Translations under genes and position numbers: made by a program | Notes under the pieces: generated by a model | Told to the model about the DNA's origin: nothing | The model's input: only the letters and a program-made list of their open reading frames with translations | Databases searched by the model: none | Assembly: GCA_030746435.1 (NCBI GenBank) | Contig: JASLMV010000012.1 | Coordinates: 24,405 to 88,404, forward strand | Direction of reading: 5' to 3' | DNA: 64,000 bases | Source: Gammaproteobacteria bacterium | Lineage (GTDB): Bacteria; Pseudomonadota; Gammaproteobacteria; Steroidobacterales; GCA-2729495 | Shown here: positions 43,981 through 53,820 of the stretch, piece after piece | How positions within the stretch are numbered: the first letter of the stretch is position 1 | Layout: every line of letters starts with the position of its first letter

Positions 43981-44457
43981 TTATTGTTTGGCGTGTTCGG
44001 CCACCCACCCCATGTGTACGCCCGCCCGCCACCACATGGCGCCGTAAAGGCAGTTCATCATGAAGACCAGTGCGGTCGTTTCCGATCCGGGCCGCCCCAG
44101 TTCACCCGTCTGTAACCAGTGATAAGCCCCCAGCGCAACGAACAAGGGTATAACCGCGCTTACCAGTCGCATAAACATGACGAATGCAATCGGCACCATA
44201 CGTGCCAGGAAATTCTTTCCGCTTGCCCCACCGTTTTGCCTGTAACACCAGATGACGCCGCCAATTTTGAAGCCAAAGTACATAACGGCGTCGAGAACAT
44301 CGACCGGTTTCTGCTCGGTCCCGGGGCCGTTCGCCACGATTTCGTACAAGGCGGCAACCAAGATGGCACCGCCCAGGTAGTAGAAAAACTCCTGGCGCTG
44401 GCCAAGCCCGTCGCCCGCCAGTTGCGCCCTGAGTTTCGTGATCTGCCAGAAGTACAT
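43981..44457 (-). CDS. Polytopic membrane protein of unknown function
   Basis: A 158-residue protein with about four membrane segments: FFYYLGGAILVAALYEIVA, DAVMYFGFKIGGVIWCY, MVPIAFVMFMRLVSAVIPLFVALGAYHWL and TALVFMMNCLYGAMWWRAGVHMGWVA. No motif that I recognise is present. The start is ATG at 44457. It is transcribed toward the FGE-like remnant. Confidence 0.6.
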   Translation of the reverse strand: MYFWQITKLRAQLAGDGLGQRQEFFYYLGGAILVAALYEIVANGPGTEQKPVDVLDAVMYFGFKIGGVIWCYRQNGGASGKNFLARMVPIAFVMFMRLVSAVIPLFVALGAYHWLQTGELGRPGSETTALVFMMNCLYGAMWWRAGVHMGWVAEHAKQ

Positions 44458-44574
44458 GTTGGCACCCCCTGTTCCAGATCATAATCGAAGTGCCACTATG
44501 AAGCAGACCAGTCCGAATATGCGCCGCCTGATCCGGTAGAATCCCTCGCCACTACAAAGCACCGGGAAAAGACC

Positions 44575-44943
44575 GTGACCGATCAAAGCATAAAGCCCGC
44601 TTTCAACCTGTCCCGCTTTAGCTGCCCGAATTGCGGGGAACTGGCCGACCAGGCCTGGTTCAATACCTACGCGAACCCGATCACGAGCCCCGCGGGAGTG
44701 CCACTGCGAATAGCAGGGACCGACCTCGAGCGCCTCAGCAGGAACCCACAATTCACCCCGGAAGTTCGCGAGCAGAAGGTTGCCTACTGGAACCGGGTCA
44801 ACGCAGGCCAGGTATTCCTCGACCGCTGGGCACCGATACAGTCGGACCTGTTCGTTGCCGGGATGGAATTGAGCGCCTGTCACAACTGCCTGCAGGCCGC
44901 GATCTGGCTGGGGGGTGAAATGATTTATCCGGCCCGATCCTGA
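44575..44943 (+). CDS. Zinc-ribbon-like protein of unknown function
   Basis: A 122-residue protein with two CxxC pairs: FSCPNCGELAD near residues 15-25 and ACHNCLQAAIW near 101-111, which together could bind one zinc. The middle is polar with a conserved-looking run (PLRIAGTDLERLSRNPQF). The start is GTG at 44575, with GGGAAAAG about 5 bases upstream. It is divergent from the membrane protein. I do not recognise a family. Its terminator is shared with groEL. Confidence 0.6.
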   Translation: MTDQSIKPAFNLSRFSCPNCGELADQAWFNTYANPITSPAGVPLRIAGTDLERLSRNPQFTPEVREQKVAYWNRVNAGQVFLDRWAPIQSDLFVAGMELSACHNCLQAAIWLGGEMIYPARS

Positions 44944-45106
44944 TACTCGCCCGCCGTTTTCACTCATGACCAAGCAACCGCGACCGGATCGCCAGGTAGG
45001 TATTGCCGCCAACAGACTATTGTTGTCTGTTATCAATTTTGCCGGAACCACGGGGTCCGGTACAGACGCCTGAAGCCTTACGCCACTTGTTATGTATCAC
45101 GGGTAC

Positions 45107-45139
45107 AAAAAAAGCCCCGCTACATGAGCGGGGCTTTTT
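45107..45139. terminator. Bidirectional terminator between the zinc-ribbon gene and groEL
   Basis: Seven A (45107-45113) precede GCCCCGCT, a short loop, and AGCGGGGC (45127-45134) with five T (45135-45139). It is a symmetric stem with A-run and T-run on the two sides, so it can terminate transcripts from both strands. It lies 24 bp after the groEL stop. Confidence 0.93.
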
Positions 45140-45162
45140 GTTTCTTCAGATGAAGAGGCGAC

Positions 45163-46815
<1,653 letters not shown>

Positions 46816-46855
46816 CTAAAGAAACCGGCTACAAACCGGTCCTGAATAAAAAAAT

Positions 46856-47146
46856 CTAGCCTTCGATGACAGCCATGACGTCGTCTTCTTTCATGACCAG
46901 AAGATCCTCGCCCTCGACCTTGACCTCGGTACCGCTGTACTTGCCGAACAGGACCTTGTCGCCTTTCTTGACATCGAGGGCACGGATGTCGCCGTTCTCG
47001 AGGTGCTTGCCGTTGCCGACAGCGATAACTTCGCCCTTGATGGGCTTCTCGGTAGCCGAATCCGGGATAACAATCCCGCCGGCCGACATACGCTCTTCTT
47101 CCATGCGCTTTACGATAATCCGATCATGAAGCGGTCGAATATTCAT
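46856..47146 (-). CDS. groES: Co-chaperonin GroES
   Basis: A 96-residue heptameric lid of Gro[20 protein letters not shown], the mobile loop around [14 protein letters not shown] and the C-terminal [21 protein letters not shown] are all present. CAGGAG lies about 8 bases upstream of the ATG. It leads the groES-groEL operon behind the CIRCE operator. Confidence 0.99.
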   Translation of the reverse strand: MNIRPLHDRIIVKRMEEERMSAGGIVIPDSATEKPIKGEVIAVGNGKHLENGDIRALDVKKGDKVLFGKYSGTEVKVEGEDLLVMKEDDVMAVIEG

Positions 47147-47220
47147 TATTGGAACTCCTGAAAATCGATGGGTTTAAGCCTAAAGGCTTGATAATTATGG
47201 GTTTATTACCCTTTTTCTTT

Positions 47221-47247
47221 TTAGCACTCGTCCCGAAGGAGTGCTAA
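47221..47247 (-). promoter_or_regulatory. CIRCE operator (HrcA binding site)
   Basis: TTAGCACTC, nine bases, GAGTGCTAA. This is a perfect copy of the CIRCE inverted repeat bound by HrcA. It lies 75 bp upstream of the groES start and partly overlaps the -10 element, so HrcA would block transcription at normal temperature. hrcA is not in the window. Confidence 0.95.
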
Positions 47248-47275
47248 TAATAATGGCTAATTCCTGGATTTCAAG
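47247..47275 (-). promoter_or_regulatory. Promoter of groESL
   Basis: On the minus strand TTGAAA (47269-47274) and TATTAT (47247-47252) are 16 bp apart, a good sigma-70 promoter directly followed by CIRCE. A CTTGAAA element resembles the sigma-32 -35 box, but a matching CCCCATNT at the right distance is weak, so sigma-32 control is uncertain here. Confidence 0.75.
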
Positions 47276-47370
47276 GGGTGAACCAGTCCAATGACATCAG
47301 GAGTCGCCCCCGCTATGCTGGCCTCGGTTTTTGGGCTGGGCACAATATAGCTGTAGGGCAGCAACACCGG

Positions 47371-47691
47371 ATGAGCGAGGAACACCTGCTGGTGCTCTGC
47401 ACCTGTCCCGACAAGGAGGTCGCCGAGGCTATCGCCACCGGGCTGGTGGAGGCAGGTCTGGCCGCCTGCGTAAACCGGGTGCCCGGGATCACGTCCGTCT
47501 ACAAGTGGCAGGACAAACTGGAAAAGGATGCCGAGGAGTTGCTGCTGATCAAGACCAGCGCCGCTGCCTGGGACGGGCTCGAAGCGGAGATCAAACGCCT
47601 GCACCCCTATGAACTTCCGGAAATTATCGCTGTCCCGATCACCGCGGGCAGCCACGAGTACCTCAACTGGATCAGGGAATCGACCCGGTAA
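47371..47691 (+). CDS. cutA: Divalent-cation tolerance protein CutA
   Basis: A 106-residue trimeric ferredoxin-fold protein. LLVLCTCPDKEVAEAIATGLVEAGLAACVN is the family N-terminus. SVYKWQDKLEKDAEELLLIKT and the HPYELPEIIAVPI segment complete it. The role in metal tolerance or envelope redox is only partly known. The ATG at 47371 is preferred over an earlier in-frame start that would extend into the groESL control region. Its TAA overlaps the dsbD ATG by one base, a common cutA-dsbD pairing. Confidence 0.94.
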   Translation: MSEEHLLVLCTCPDKEVAEAIATGLVEAGLAACVNRVPGITSVYKWQDKLEKDAEELLLIKTSAAAWDGLEAEIKRLHPYELPEIIAVPITAGSHEYLNWIRESTR

Positions 47692-49910
47692 TGCACGAAC
47701 GATTTACGACAAAGCATCTTGGCAACGCGACCGTTTGGCTGAGCGGGTTGGCGTTGCTGCTTACCTGCTCTGTAGCGACGGCGGCCCAGGACGTTAAACG
47801 CCCGGAAGAAGTATTCCGCTACGACACCCGTATCGAAAACGGCGCCGTCATCGTCGCATGGGATATCGAGCCGGGTTACTACCTGTATCGCGACAAGATG
47901 AGCTTTGCCGCGGCCGACGGCGTGCTACTCGGTGACCCGCAATTCCCGGCCGGTGAAATTCATTCGGACGAGTTTTTCGGCGAACAGGTAATTTTCCGTA
48001 ACCGGGCGGATGTGCGCATCCCGCTCGAAAGAATCAGCAGCGGCGCAAAGATGCTGTCGCTGGATATTAAGTCGCAGGGCTGCGCTGATTTCGGCCTCTG
48101 CTATCCGCCGCAGACATGGGATGCAGACATACCGCTTCCGGATCTTATCAGCTCCGCGGCGGCTAGTGAGGGCGGTGGCGGGTTCCCATTCGGGGCATCG
48201 GCTACTGACGATCTGCCGATCCCGATAGACGAAGCGTTCCGGGCGCATATTTCGATACCGGACCCCTTTACCGTCGATGTGACCTGGACCATCGCCCCGG
48301 GATATTACCTGTACCGCGACAGCTTTACGGTCAGGAACCCGGGCGCTGAAGTGCAACTTGGTGCGCCTTCGCTCCCGCAGGGCGTGATGGAAATGGACGT
48401 GGAGTTCGGTGAAACCGAGGTCTACTACGATGAAGTTGTGATGCGCGTACCGATTTCGCGCGCGACGCCCGAACCATTGTTCATCGAACTGGAACTCGGT
48501 TTCCAGGGCTGCAAAAAAGGCAGCATCTGTTATCCGCCGGATAGCTATACAGAAGGGATCGACCTGCCCCGTGCCACGGCTGATGATAGGGTATCGGAGC
48601 GGCCCGCCCCGGTATCCGAGCAGGATCGTCTGTTCGGGGTCGTCACCGGTGCCAGCCTGCCGGCCATGATGTTTGTCTTCCTCGGCCTCGGTTTATTGCT
48701 GGCCTTTACACCCTGCTGTTTACCGATGGTGCCGATACTGTCCGGGATCATTGCCGGCCAGGGCGAAAACGTAAACACCGTGCGGGCATTCTGGCTATCG
48801 CTCAGTTACGTACTCGGCATGGCATTTACCTACACCATTGCCGGCGCAATATTCGGGGCGGCCGGCGGTCAGATACAGGCGGCGTTGCAGACGCCGGCGA
48901 TTATCACGGCTGTTGCAATCCTCTTTATCGTGCTGTCGCTGGCAATGTTCGGCGTTTACGAATTGCAGGTGCCTGCAGCGCTGCAAACAAGGCTCAGCGC
49001 GCTGGGCAGCAAAGGCAAAGCCGGTAGTTTCATCGGCACGGCTATTATGGGCGCAGTGTCGGCACTGGTCGTCAGCACCTGCGTCGCGCCGCCGCTGGTT
49101 GCGGCACTGGCGGTGATCGCGCAAACCGGTGATGTCGCGCGCGGCGCATTTGCGTTATTTTCTTTAAGTATTGGCATGGGCATACCGCTGATAGTTTTCG
49201 GCACCTCGGCCGGCAAGTTATTGCCCAGGGCCGGCCCATGGATGAATGCGATCAAGGGCGTGTTCGGGTTCATGCTGCTCGGTCTCGCAATCTGGATGCT
49301 CGACCGCATACTGCCGAGTGTTGTAATCATGGCGCTCTGGGCTGCACTCTTTTTGTTTGCCGGCATCTGGTCCGGCGCTATTTACTCGATACCGAGGCCC
49401 GCAAGCGCCGGTGTGATCTTCGGCAAAGTTGCCGGCATCATTCTGTTAATTTACGGGGGCACGCTGATCATCGGCACGCTGACCGGTGCAACCAACCCGC
49501 TGCAACCACTCAGCCGGATTTCCAGGAACGGGGAGGCACACCTCGAACTGGGGTTCGAGCGTATTAAAACGGTGGACGATTTCGAAGCAGCCCGCTTGTC
49601 TGCGACAGCAGCCGGTAAGACTCTCATGCTAGATTTCTATGCCGACTGGTGTGTGTCATGCAAGGAAATGGAGGCGTGGACCTTCACGGACCAGCGCGTG
49701 CACGCTGCGCTCGCCGATACGGTGCTCATTCAAGCGGATGTCACCGCCAACGATGCGGCGGACAAAGAACTGCTCAAGTATTTCGGTATCTTCGGCCCGC
49801 CAACGATAGTGTTCTACGACCGTTCCGGTAACGAGGTTAAGGGCCAGCGCGTGATCGGTTACCAGGATTCAGACCAGTTCCTCAGTCACCTCGATTACGT
49901 ATTACGATAG
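47691..49910 (+). CDS. dsbD: Thiol:disulfide interchange protein DsbD with duplicated N-terminal domain
   Basis: A 739-residue inner-membrane reductant conduit that passes electrons from cytoplasmic thioredoxin to periplasmic DsbC and other partners. A signal peptide is followed by two similar DsbD-alpha domains: YRDKMSF with Cys131/Cys137 (QGCADFGLCYPP) and YRDSFTV with Cys274/Cys280 (QGCKKGSICYPP). The membrane domain carries FTPCCLPMVP and VSTCVAPPL, whose cysteines should relay electrons. The C-terminal thioredoxin domain has Cys654/Cys657 in DWCVSCKEME. Enteric DsbD has one alpha domain (about 565 residues), so the second copy is the unusual part. A TlpA-like protein follows by 4 bp. Confidence 0.95.
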   Translation: MHERFTTKHLGNATVWLSGLALLLTCSVATAAQDVKRPEEVFRYDTRIENGAVIVAWDIEPGYYLYRDKMSFAAADGVLLGDPQFPAGEIHSDEFFGEQVIFRNRADVRIPLERISSGAKMLSLDIKSQGCADFGLCYPPQTWDADIPLPDLISSAAASEGGGGFPFGASATDDLPIPIDEAFRAHISIPDPFTVDVTWTIAPGYYLYRDSFTVRNPGAEVQLGAPSLPQGVMEMDVEFGETEVYYDEVVMRVPISRATPEPLFIELELGFQGCKKGSICYPPDSYTEGIDLPRATADDRVSERPAPVSEQDRLFGVVTGASLPAMMFVFLGLGLLLAFTPCCLPMVPILSGIIAGQGENVNTVRAFWLSLSYVLGMAFTYTIAGAIFGAAGGQIQAALQTPAIITAVAILFIVLSLAMFGVYELQVPAALQTRLSALGSKGKAGSFIGTAIMGAVSALVVSTCVAPPLVAALAVIAQTGDVARGAFALFSLSIGMGIPLIVFGTSAGKLLPRAGPWMNAIKGVFGFMLLGLAIWMLDRILPSVVIMALWAALFLFAGIWSGAIYSIPRPASAGVIFGKVAGIILLIYGGTLIIGTLTGATNPLQPLSRISRNGEAHLELGFERIKTVDDFEAARLSATAAGKTLMLDFYADWCVSCKEMEAWTFTDQRVHAALADTVLIQADVTANDAADKELLKYFGIFGPPTIVFYDRSGNEVKGQRVIGYQDSDQFLSHLDYVLR

Positions 49911-49914
49911 CCCT

Positions 49915-50517
49915 ATGCCTTACTGGATTCGCCAGACTCTGTTGCTGGTAATAACGTTGTGCTGTGTGGTCATCGGCATGCGCATATACCTGGAAATTAC
50001 GGCCGACAAACGGCCCGCCGGTGCAGGCCCGGTCGCCGGCGCACCCGAACGGCTGCCCGAGTTCGTACTCAATGACATGTGGGGCGAGCCGACTTCCATC
50101 AGCAAGTGGGCCGGCAAACCGTTGTTGATTAATTTCTGGGCCACGTGGTGCGCGCCCTGCCGGCGCGAGATGCCCCTGCTGCAGGCACTGCACAACCAGC
50201 AGCCGGAGGGCGGTATCCGGGTCGTCGGTATCGCGATCGACCGGCTGCCTGATGTCGAAAGCTATATAACCGAGTCCGGCATCAGCTACCCGATCCTCGT
50301 CGGCCAGGAAGACGCCATGGCGGTCAGCGACCTGTTCGGCCTTGAGGGCCTGGGCCTCCCGTTTTCGGTCCTTGCCGCCGGAGACGGCCATATCCTCACC
50401 GTCTACGTGGGCGAACTCGTGGGCGATCAGATAGCTACCATGGCCAGGCTCAGCACCGAATACGCCGGGGGCAAAACAGATCTGGCGACCGTGCGCGAAC
50501 GCCTGCGCACGCTTTAA
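49915..50517 (+). CDS. TlpA-like membrane-anchored thioredoxin
   Basis: A 200-residue protein. The N-terminal segment [19 protein letters not shown] anchors it in the inner membrane facing the periplasm. The redox motif is Cys79/Cys82 in [17 protein letters not shown], and [16 protein letters not shown] is the usual TlpA/ResA insertion. The cis-Pro is in [14 protein letters not shown]. It may be a DsbD client used in cytochrome or disulfide handling, an inference from the adjacent dsbD (4 bp gap). Confidence 0.9.
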   Translation: MPYWIRQTLLLVITLCCVVIGMRIYLEITADKRPAGAGPVAGAPERLPEFVLNDMWGEPTSISKWAGKPLLINFWATWCAPCRREMPLLQALHNQQPEGGIRVVGIAIDRLPDVESYITESGISYPILVGQEDAMAVSDLFGLEGLGLPFSVLAAGDGHILTVYVGELVGDQIATMARLSTEYAGGKTDLATVRERLRTL

Positions 50518-50608
50518 CCCCCTCCCGGGAAGCCCCGAGCAGCAAAAAGCTGTCAAAAGGTGGCTAAAATCCGTAAACTTGCGGCCATCTGCGGCTAAAT
50601 CCTATTCC

Positions 50609-51052
50609 ATGATGGCTTCAATACTGCTCATAAACGGTCCCAACCTGAACCTGCTGGGTACCCGGGAGCCCGAACTGTACGGCGCGACCACGCTTGCCGA
50701 TATCGAGAGCGGACTGACCGCGAAGGCGGCAGAACTCGGCCACGCACTCGAGTGCACGCAGAGCAATGCCGAGGCAGAACTGGTGGACCGGGTGCAGGCT
50801 GCAGCCGGCAACACCGACTTTATCCTGATAAACCCGGGTGCGTTTACGCACACGAGCGTGGCATTACGCGATGCACTGCTCGGCGTGGATATCCCGTTTA
50901 TCGAAATTCATATCAGCAACATTCATGCGCGCGAAGAATTTCGCCGCCAGTCCTATTTCTCCGATGTGGCGGCTGGAGTTATCGCCGGCGTCGGTCCGCA
51001 AGGCTACACGCTTGCGCTGGAAGCAGCACATGATTTGCTGAGCAAACAGTAA
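50609..51052 (+). CDS. aroQ: 3-dehydroquinate dehydratase, type II
   Basis: A 147-residue dodecameric enzyme that dehydrates 3-dehydroquinate in the shikimate pathway. [19 protein letters not shown] contains the active-site Arg and Tyr. [34 protein letters not shown] and ADVAAGVI-like [12 protein letters not shown] follow. The ATG at 50609 (or the adjacent 50612) is the start. In-frame codons further upstream have no ribosome site. It precedes accB by 31 bp, the common aroQ-accB-accC order. Confidence 0.95.
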   Translation: MMASILLINGPNLNLLGTREPELYGATTLADIESGLTAKAAELGHALECTQSNAEAELVDRVQAAAGNTDFILINPGAFTHTSVALRDALLGVDIPFIEIHISNIHAREEFRRQSYFSDVAAGVIAGVGPQGYTLALEAAHDLLSKQ

Positions 51053-51083
51053 TTGGTCCGTCAGCCAGGAATATATTCAAGCT

Positions 51084-51566
51084 ATGGATATCAGAAAAGT
51101 TAAGAAACTGATCGAACTGCTGGAAGAATCCGGCATAGCGGAGATAGAAATTACAGAAGGCGAAGAAGCGGTGCGTATCAGCCGCTACCCGGTCAGCGCA
51201 CCAGTTGCGGCGGCGCCTGTTGCGACACCGGTGGCTGCGCCTGCTCCCGCCGCAGTGCCGGCCGCTCCGGCAGCGGCTGAAGCCGCAGTTCCGGTCGCAG
51301 CTCCAGCCGAAGCGCCGGCTGGCGAACCGGCCGGCCACAAGATCGCAGCACCGATGGTCGGCACCTTCTACCGCTCGCCGTCACCCGAGGCCGAACCCTT
51401 TGTAAAAGTCGGCGATCAGATCGAGGTCGGTGACACACTGTGCGTTATCGAAGCGATGAAGATGATGAACCAGATTGAAGCCGATAGATCGGGCACCGTG
51501 CTGTCAGTCGAGGTTGAGAACGGGGAGCCCATCGAATTCGGTCAGACGCTGTTCGTTATCGGCTAG
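51084..51566 (+). CDS. accB: Biotin carboxyl carrier protein of acetyl-CoA carboxylase
   Basis: A 160-residue carrier. The N-terminal half has [16 protein letters not shown] flexible Ala/Pro/Val-rich linker covers residues about 37-82. The C-terminal biotinyl domain has the lysine to be biotinylated at Lys126 in [13 protein letters not shown]. Together with AccC it forms the biotin carboxylase half of fatty acid synthesis. It is 20 bp upstream of accC. Confidence 0.97.
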   Translation: MDIRKVKKLIELLEESGIAEIEITEGEEAVRISRYPVSAPVAAAPVATPVAAPAPAAVPAAPAAAEAAVPVAAPAEAPAGEPAGHKIAAPMVGTFYRSPSPEAEPFVKVGDQIEVGDTLCVIEAMKMMNQIEADRSGTVLSVEVENGEPIEFGQTLFVIG

Positions 51567-51586
51567 CGCTCCCGAAAAGAACAACA

Positions 51587-52927
51587 ATGTTAGATAAAGT
51601 TCTCATAGCAAATCGGGGCGAAATTGCGCTGCGCATCCAGCGCGCATGCCATGAGCTCGGAATTAAAACCGTAGCCGTGCATTCAACCGCCGATACGCAA
51701 CTCAAACATGTGTTGATGGCTGAAGAAACGGTATGCATCGGGCCAGGTCCGTCGATCGACAGCTACCTCAATATGCCCGCTATTATCGCGGCGGCCGAAG
51801 TCACCGATGCCCAGGCGATTCATCCCGGCTACGGATTCCTGTCCGAGAATGCGGATTTCGCGGAACGCGTCGATACCAGCGGTTATCTGTTTGTCGGCCC
51901 GCCTGCCGATGTCATCCGACTCATGGGCGATAAAGTCTCGGCCATTAAGGCCATGAAAGAGTCGGGTGTGCCCACCGTGCCCGGTTCCGACGGCCCGTTG
52001 TCGGAAAACGCTGACGAATGCCTGAAAATCGCAAGGGATATCGGTTACCCCGTGATCATCAAGGCCGCCGGTGGTGGTGGCGGACGCGGTATGCGGGTCG
52101 TACACACCGAAGCCTCGCTTATCAATGCCATCAACCTGACGAAATCCGAAGCCGGCGCCGCCTTCGGCAACGACATGGTTTACATGGAGAAGTTTCTCGA
52201 ACGACCGCGCCATGTCGAATTCCAGGTGATCGCCGACTCACAAGGCAACGCCGTACACCTGTTCGAGCGTGACTGCTCCATGCAGCGCCGTCACCAGAAA
52301 GTTATAGAAGAAGCGCCCGCACCCGGAATTACCGCAGAACAGCGCACGCAGATGGGCGAGCGCTGCGCCGAAGCCTGCCGGCAACTCGGTTACGTAAGCG
52401 CGGGAACCTTTGAATTCCTGTATCAGGACGGCGAATTCTATTTCATCGAAATGAATACCCGCCTGCAGGTGGAGCACCCGGTAACCGAATTGATCACCGG
52501 TATAGACATCGTAAAGGAACAACTCCGGATTACGGCGGGCGAGCCGCTCAGCTTCAGGCAGGAAGATATCGAACTGCGCGGCCACGCAATCGAGTGCCGC
52601 ATTAATGCCGAGGACCCCAAGACCTTCACGCCCTCACCGGGCCGGGTCGAAACCTGGCACCCGGCCGGCGGCCCCGGTGTCCGGGTCGACAGCCACCTGT
52701 ACAGCGGCTATACCGTCCCGCCCTATTACGATTCGATGATCGGCAAACTCATCGTATGGGGTGACAGTCGCGATACTGCAATCGCCCGCATGCAGAACGC
52801 GCTGAACGAGATGGTGATCGACGGCATCAAAACAAATATTCTCCTGCACCGCGAAATTCTCCAGCACGCCGCGTTCAAAACCGGCGGCACCGATATTCAT
52901 TACCTTGAAAAACGGCTCGGGCTGTAG
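51587..52927 (+). CDS. accC: Biotin carboxylase subunit of acetyl-CoA carboxylase
   Basis: A 446-residue ATP-grasp enzyme. The Gly-rich loop [11 protein letters not shown] binds [50 protein letters not shown] and the C-terminal LEKRLGL are typical. It carboxylates biotin on AccB. It is followed after 8 bp by prmA. Confidence 0.98.
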   Translation: MLDKVLIANRGEIALRIQRACHELGIKTVAVHSTADTQLKHVLMAEETVCIGPGPSIDSYLNMPAIIAAAEVTDAQAIHPGYGFLSENADFAERVDTSGYLFVGPPADVIRLMGDKVSAIKAMKESGVPTVPGSDGPLSENADECLKIARDIGYPVIIKAAGGGGGRGMRVVHTEASLINAINLTKSEAGAAFGNDMVYMEKFLERPRHVEFQVIADSQGNAVHLFERDCSMQRRHQKVIEEAPAPGITAEQRTQMGERCAEACRQLGYVSAGTFEFLYQDGEFYFIEMNTRLQVEHPVTELITGIDIVKEQLRITAGEPLSFRQEDIELRGHAIECRINAEDPKTFTPSPGRVETWHPAGGPGVRVDSHLYSGYTVPPYYDSMIGKLIVWGDSRDTAIARMQNALNEMVIDGIKTNILLHREILQHAAFKTGGTDIHYLEKRLGL

Positions 52928-52935
52928 GGACAGAC

Positions 52936-53820
52936 GTGGGCTGGCTGCAACTCGAAACGAGCGTCGGCCAGTCAGAACCGGGCATACTCGAAGCAGAGCT
53001 GGAAAAACTGGGCGCGATTTCGATCACCCTGCGCGATGCGGGCGACGAGCCGTTGCTGGAACCGGCGCCGGGGGAAACGCCGCTCTGGTCGAGTACCCGG
53101 GTAAGTGCGCTGTTCCCGGACGACGCAGAGCCGGAGAAACTGTCCGCGGCGCTGCATGACCTCATCGATGCCTCCGAGCTCAATTACACCCGTATAGAAG
53201 ACATCGACTGGCAAACAAGCTGGCAACAACGCCTCTCCGCCCGTCGTTTCGGGGAACGGCTGTGGGTAGTCCCACACGACCATGAGCAAACACCGGCTGG
53301 CTCCGCCGTGGTCCGCCTGGAGCCCGGGCTCGCATTCGGGACGGGGGAGCATGCAACCACAGCCCTGTGCCTGGAGTGGCTGGATGCCAATATCCGGGAA
53401 GGCGATCGGGTGCTGGACTACGGCTGTGGCTCCGGTGTGCTCGCTATCGCAGCGCTGGCGCTGGGGGCAGCGTCGGTATGCGCTGTCGATATTGATACCC
53501 AGGCACTGGACGCAACCCGAAACAATGCGATAAATAATGGCTGCGACGACCGGCTGCGTGCTGTGCACCCCAATGTAGTGGATAATTCGCAGCGATTCGA
53601 CGTGTTGGTGGCCAATATTGTGAGCGGAACATTGATAGAGCTCGGAACGGCCCTGGAAGGCATGATGCGTCCGGGAGCGAGGCTCGCAAGCGCCGGGATA
53701 CTGGCTCACCAGGCTGACGACATAGCCGCAGCCTGGTCCGGCTGGGCCAATATGCGTGTCACCCAACAACGCCGTAACTGGGTGCTCATGACAGGCACAA
53801 AACTTAAGAGCAGCGACTGA
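52936..53820 (+). CDS. prmA: Ribosomal protein L11 methyltransferase
   Basis: A 294-residue SAM-dependent methyltransferase that trimethylates L11. WQTSWQQRLSARRFGERLWV lies in the N-terminal substrate domain. GLAFGTGEHATTALCLEWL and the SAM motif VLDYGCGSGVLAIAALALGA follow, then VANIVSGTLIEL. The start is GTG at 52936. Its TGA overlaps the next start by one base (TGATG), so the next gene is coupled to it. Confidence 0.96.
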   Translation: MGWLQLETSVGQSEPGILEAELEKLGAISITLRDAGDEPLLEPAPGETPLWSSTRVSALFPDDAEPEKLSAALHDLIDASELNYTRIEDIDWQTSWQQRLSARRFGERLWVVPHDHEQTPAGSAVVRLEPGLAFGTGEHATTALCLEWLDANIREGDRVLDYGCGSGVLAIAALALGAASVCAVDIDTQALDATRNNAINNGCDDRLRAVHPNVVDNSQRFDVLVANIVSGTLIELGTALEGMMRPGARLASAGILAHQADDIAAAWSGWANMRVTQQRRNWVLMTGTKLKSSD

